A stretch of DNA of 6,090 nucleotides from GW2011-AR5 sp041645025 (GTDB lineage Archaea; Aenigmatarchaeota; Aenigmatarchaeia; GW2011-AR5), in the NCBI GenBank assembly GCA_041645025.1, contig JBAZQV010000050.1, forward strand, positions 1 through 6,090, given 5' to 3'. The position numbers were made by a program, and so were the translations under genes. The notes below the pieces were generated by a model. The model was not told where the DNA came from. It saw only the letters and a program-made list of their open reading frames with translations, and did not search any database. Positions 5,647-6,090 of the stretch are shown piece by piece. The stretch's first letter is position 1; each line of letters starts with the position of its first letter.

Positions 5647-6090
5647 TTATTTTCCTGGCGGTTTCTTTTCTGGCGGTTTTGGAAGCACTTTCAAAATCTG
5701 ATTTCCCATTTGACGTGCTCTTTCAGTACCTTGCTGCAAGCCGCGCTGGGCGCCCTGAACTCCCCTGCCTACGTCCTGCCTGAACTGGTTAATATTTTGC
5801 TGACCTTGTCGCTGTATGGCATCATGTTGCTGTTGTGCTTGTATGCTCCTTATTTGTTCTGGTGTTGCCCCCGGATAGATATCTCCCCGGTACTGTGAAG
5901 TCCCGTCAGGGTTTGTGCGCGTGCTGCCTATTACTTCGGAGGAACCCTGGTATGTGCGAAGCTCGTCTTCTCTTATGGCAAAGGCAGCGCCTTGGTAGAG
6001 GAGGTCAGCAAGCCTCTGGTCGTTTGGAATATTTCCTGTGCGATTTATGTAATCGTCTAGACGACTGCTGACTCTTCTTAGCGTTTGTAT
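5647..6090 (-). CDS. Glutamine-rich hypothetical protein, C-terminal part only (5' end beyond window)
   Basis: The minus strand stays open for 147 codons from the window edge to a TAA at 5649-5647, with no start codon likely to be the true one, so the N-terminus lies to the right. I do not recognise a family. Numbering from the first visible codon, residues 1-75 are a mixed polar region (RLDDYINRTGNIPNDQRL, then LLYQGAAFAIREDELRTYQ). Residues 79-131 contain 17 glutamines in 53 positions with many R, G and A (IRSIQAQQQHD, QRQGQQNINQFRQD), suggesting a helical or disordered, possibly coiled-coil segment. The tail carries two pentapeptides, KPPEK and KPPGK. No transmembrane segment or metal motif is visible. 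Codon-wise plausibility, the absence of stops and a stop placed 27 bp from the convergent neighbour's stop support a real gene. The plus-strand frames opposite it give cysteine- and leucine-rich nonsense. Confidence 0.72.
   Translation of the reverse strand: MQTLRRVSSRLDDYINRTGNIPNDQRLADLLYQGAAFAIREDELRTYQGSSEVIGSTRTNPDGTSQYRGDIYPGATPEQIRSIQAQQQHDAIQRQGQQNINQFRQDVGRGVQGAQRGLQQGTERARQMGNQILKVLPKPPEKKPPGK
5655..5679. repeat. Short tandem repeat encoding the KPPEK/KPPGK tail
   Basis: CTGGCGGTTT occurs at 5655-5664 and again at 5670-5679, a 15-bp (five-codon) period. On the minus strand this makes the two proline-lysine pentapeptides that end the glutamine-rich protein. The in-frame period supports the reading frame and suggests a small duplication of a basic, proline-rich tail. 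Confidence 0.55.

Noticed and set aside
5638..6071. Plus-strand open frames at 5638-5898 and 5835-6071
   Set aside because: They are leucine/cysteine-rich mirrors of the minus-strand glutamine-rich frame (CTG/TTG opposite CAG/CAA) and start inside the convergent gap without an RBS.
1..6090. CRISPR arrays, tRNA or rRNA genes, insertion sequences
   Set aside because: No regularly spaced repeats, cloverleaf or rRNA-like stretches, transposase motifs or terminal inverted repeats were seen on either strand.

Overview
The window looks archaeal. Two divergent genes each have an AT-rich TATA-like box centred about 25 bp before the ATG, which fits leaderless archaeal transcription. One of them is a TrmB-type regulator, a family best known from archaea, and the RNase Z at the left edge fits the short archaeal/bacterial form. 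The compact layout and mixed gene content would suit a DPANN-type lineage (for example Woesearchaeota or Pacearchaeota), but that placement is a guess: there is no rRNA or other marker gene here.

Layout: (1) 1-888 (+) is a ribonuclease Z lacking only its first few codons. (2) 881-1873 (-) is a radical SAM enzyme whose stop overlaps the RNase Z stop region by 8 bp. (3) 1885-2901 (-) is a secreted, beta-strand-rich, porin-like protein that lies 11 bp upstream of the radical SAM gene and probably shares its transcript. (4) 2902-3016 is a divergent promoter region with two TATA-like boxes and an inverted repeat. (5) 3017-3754 (+) is a TrmB-family regulator. (6) 3763-5619 (+) begins 8 bp later and encodes a 12-TM APC-superfamily permease fused in frame to a class I SAM-dependent methyltransferase. 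(7) 5647-6090 (-) is the C-terminal part of a glutamine-rich protein that runs off the right edge. It has no start codon in the window.

Two operon-like pairs diverge from one control region. On the left is a secreted barrel-like protein plus a radical SAM enzyme. On the right is a sugar/effector-sensing type regulator plus a transporter-methyltransferase fusion. A simple reading is that the TrmB protein senses a small molecule linked to the transporter and binds the inverted repeat next to its own promoter, perhaps also affecting the divergent pair. The functional link is inferred from position alone. The most unusual items are the permease-methyltransferase fusion and the pairing of a barrel-like exported protein with a radical SAM enzyme in an apparently archaeal genome.
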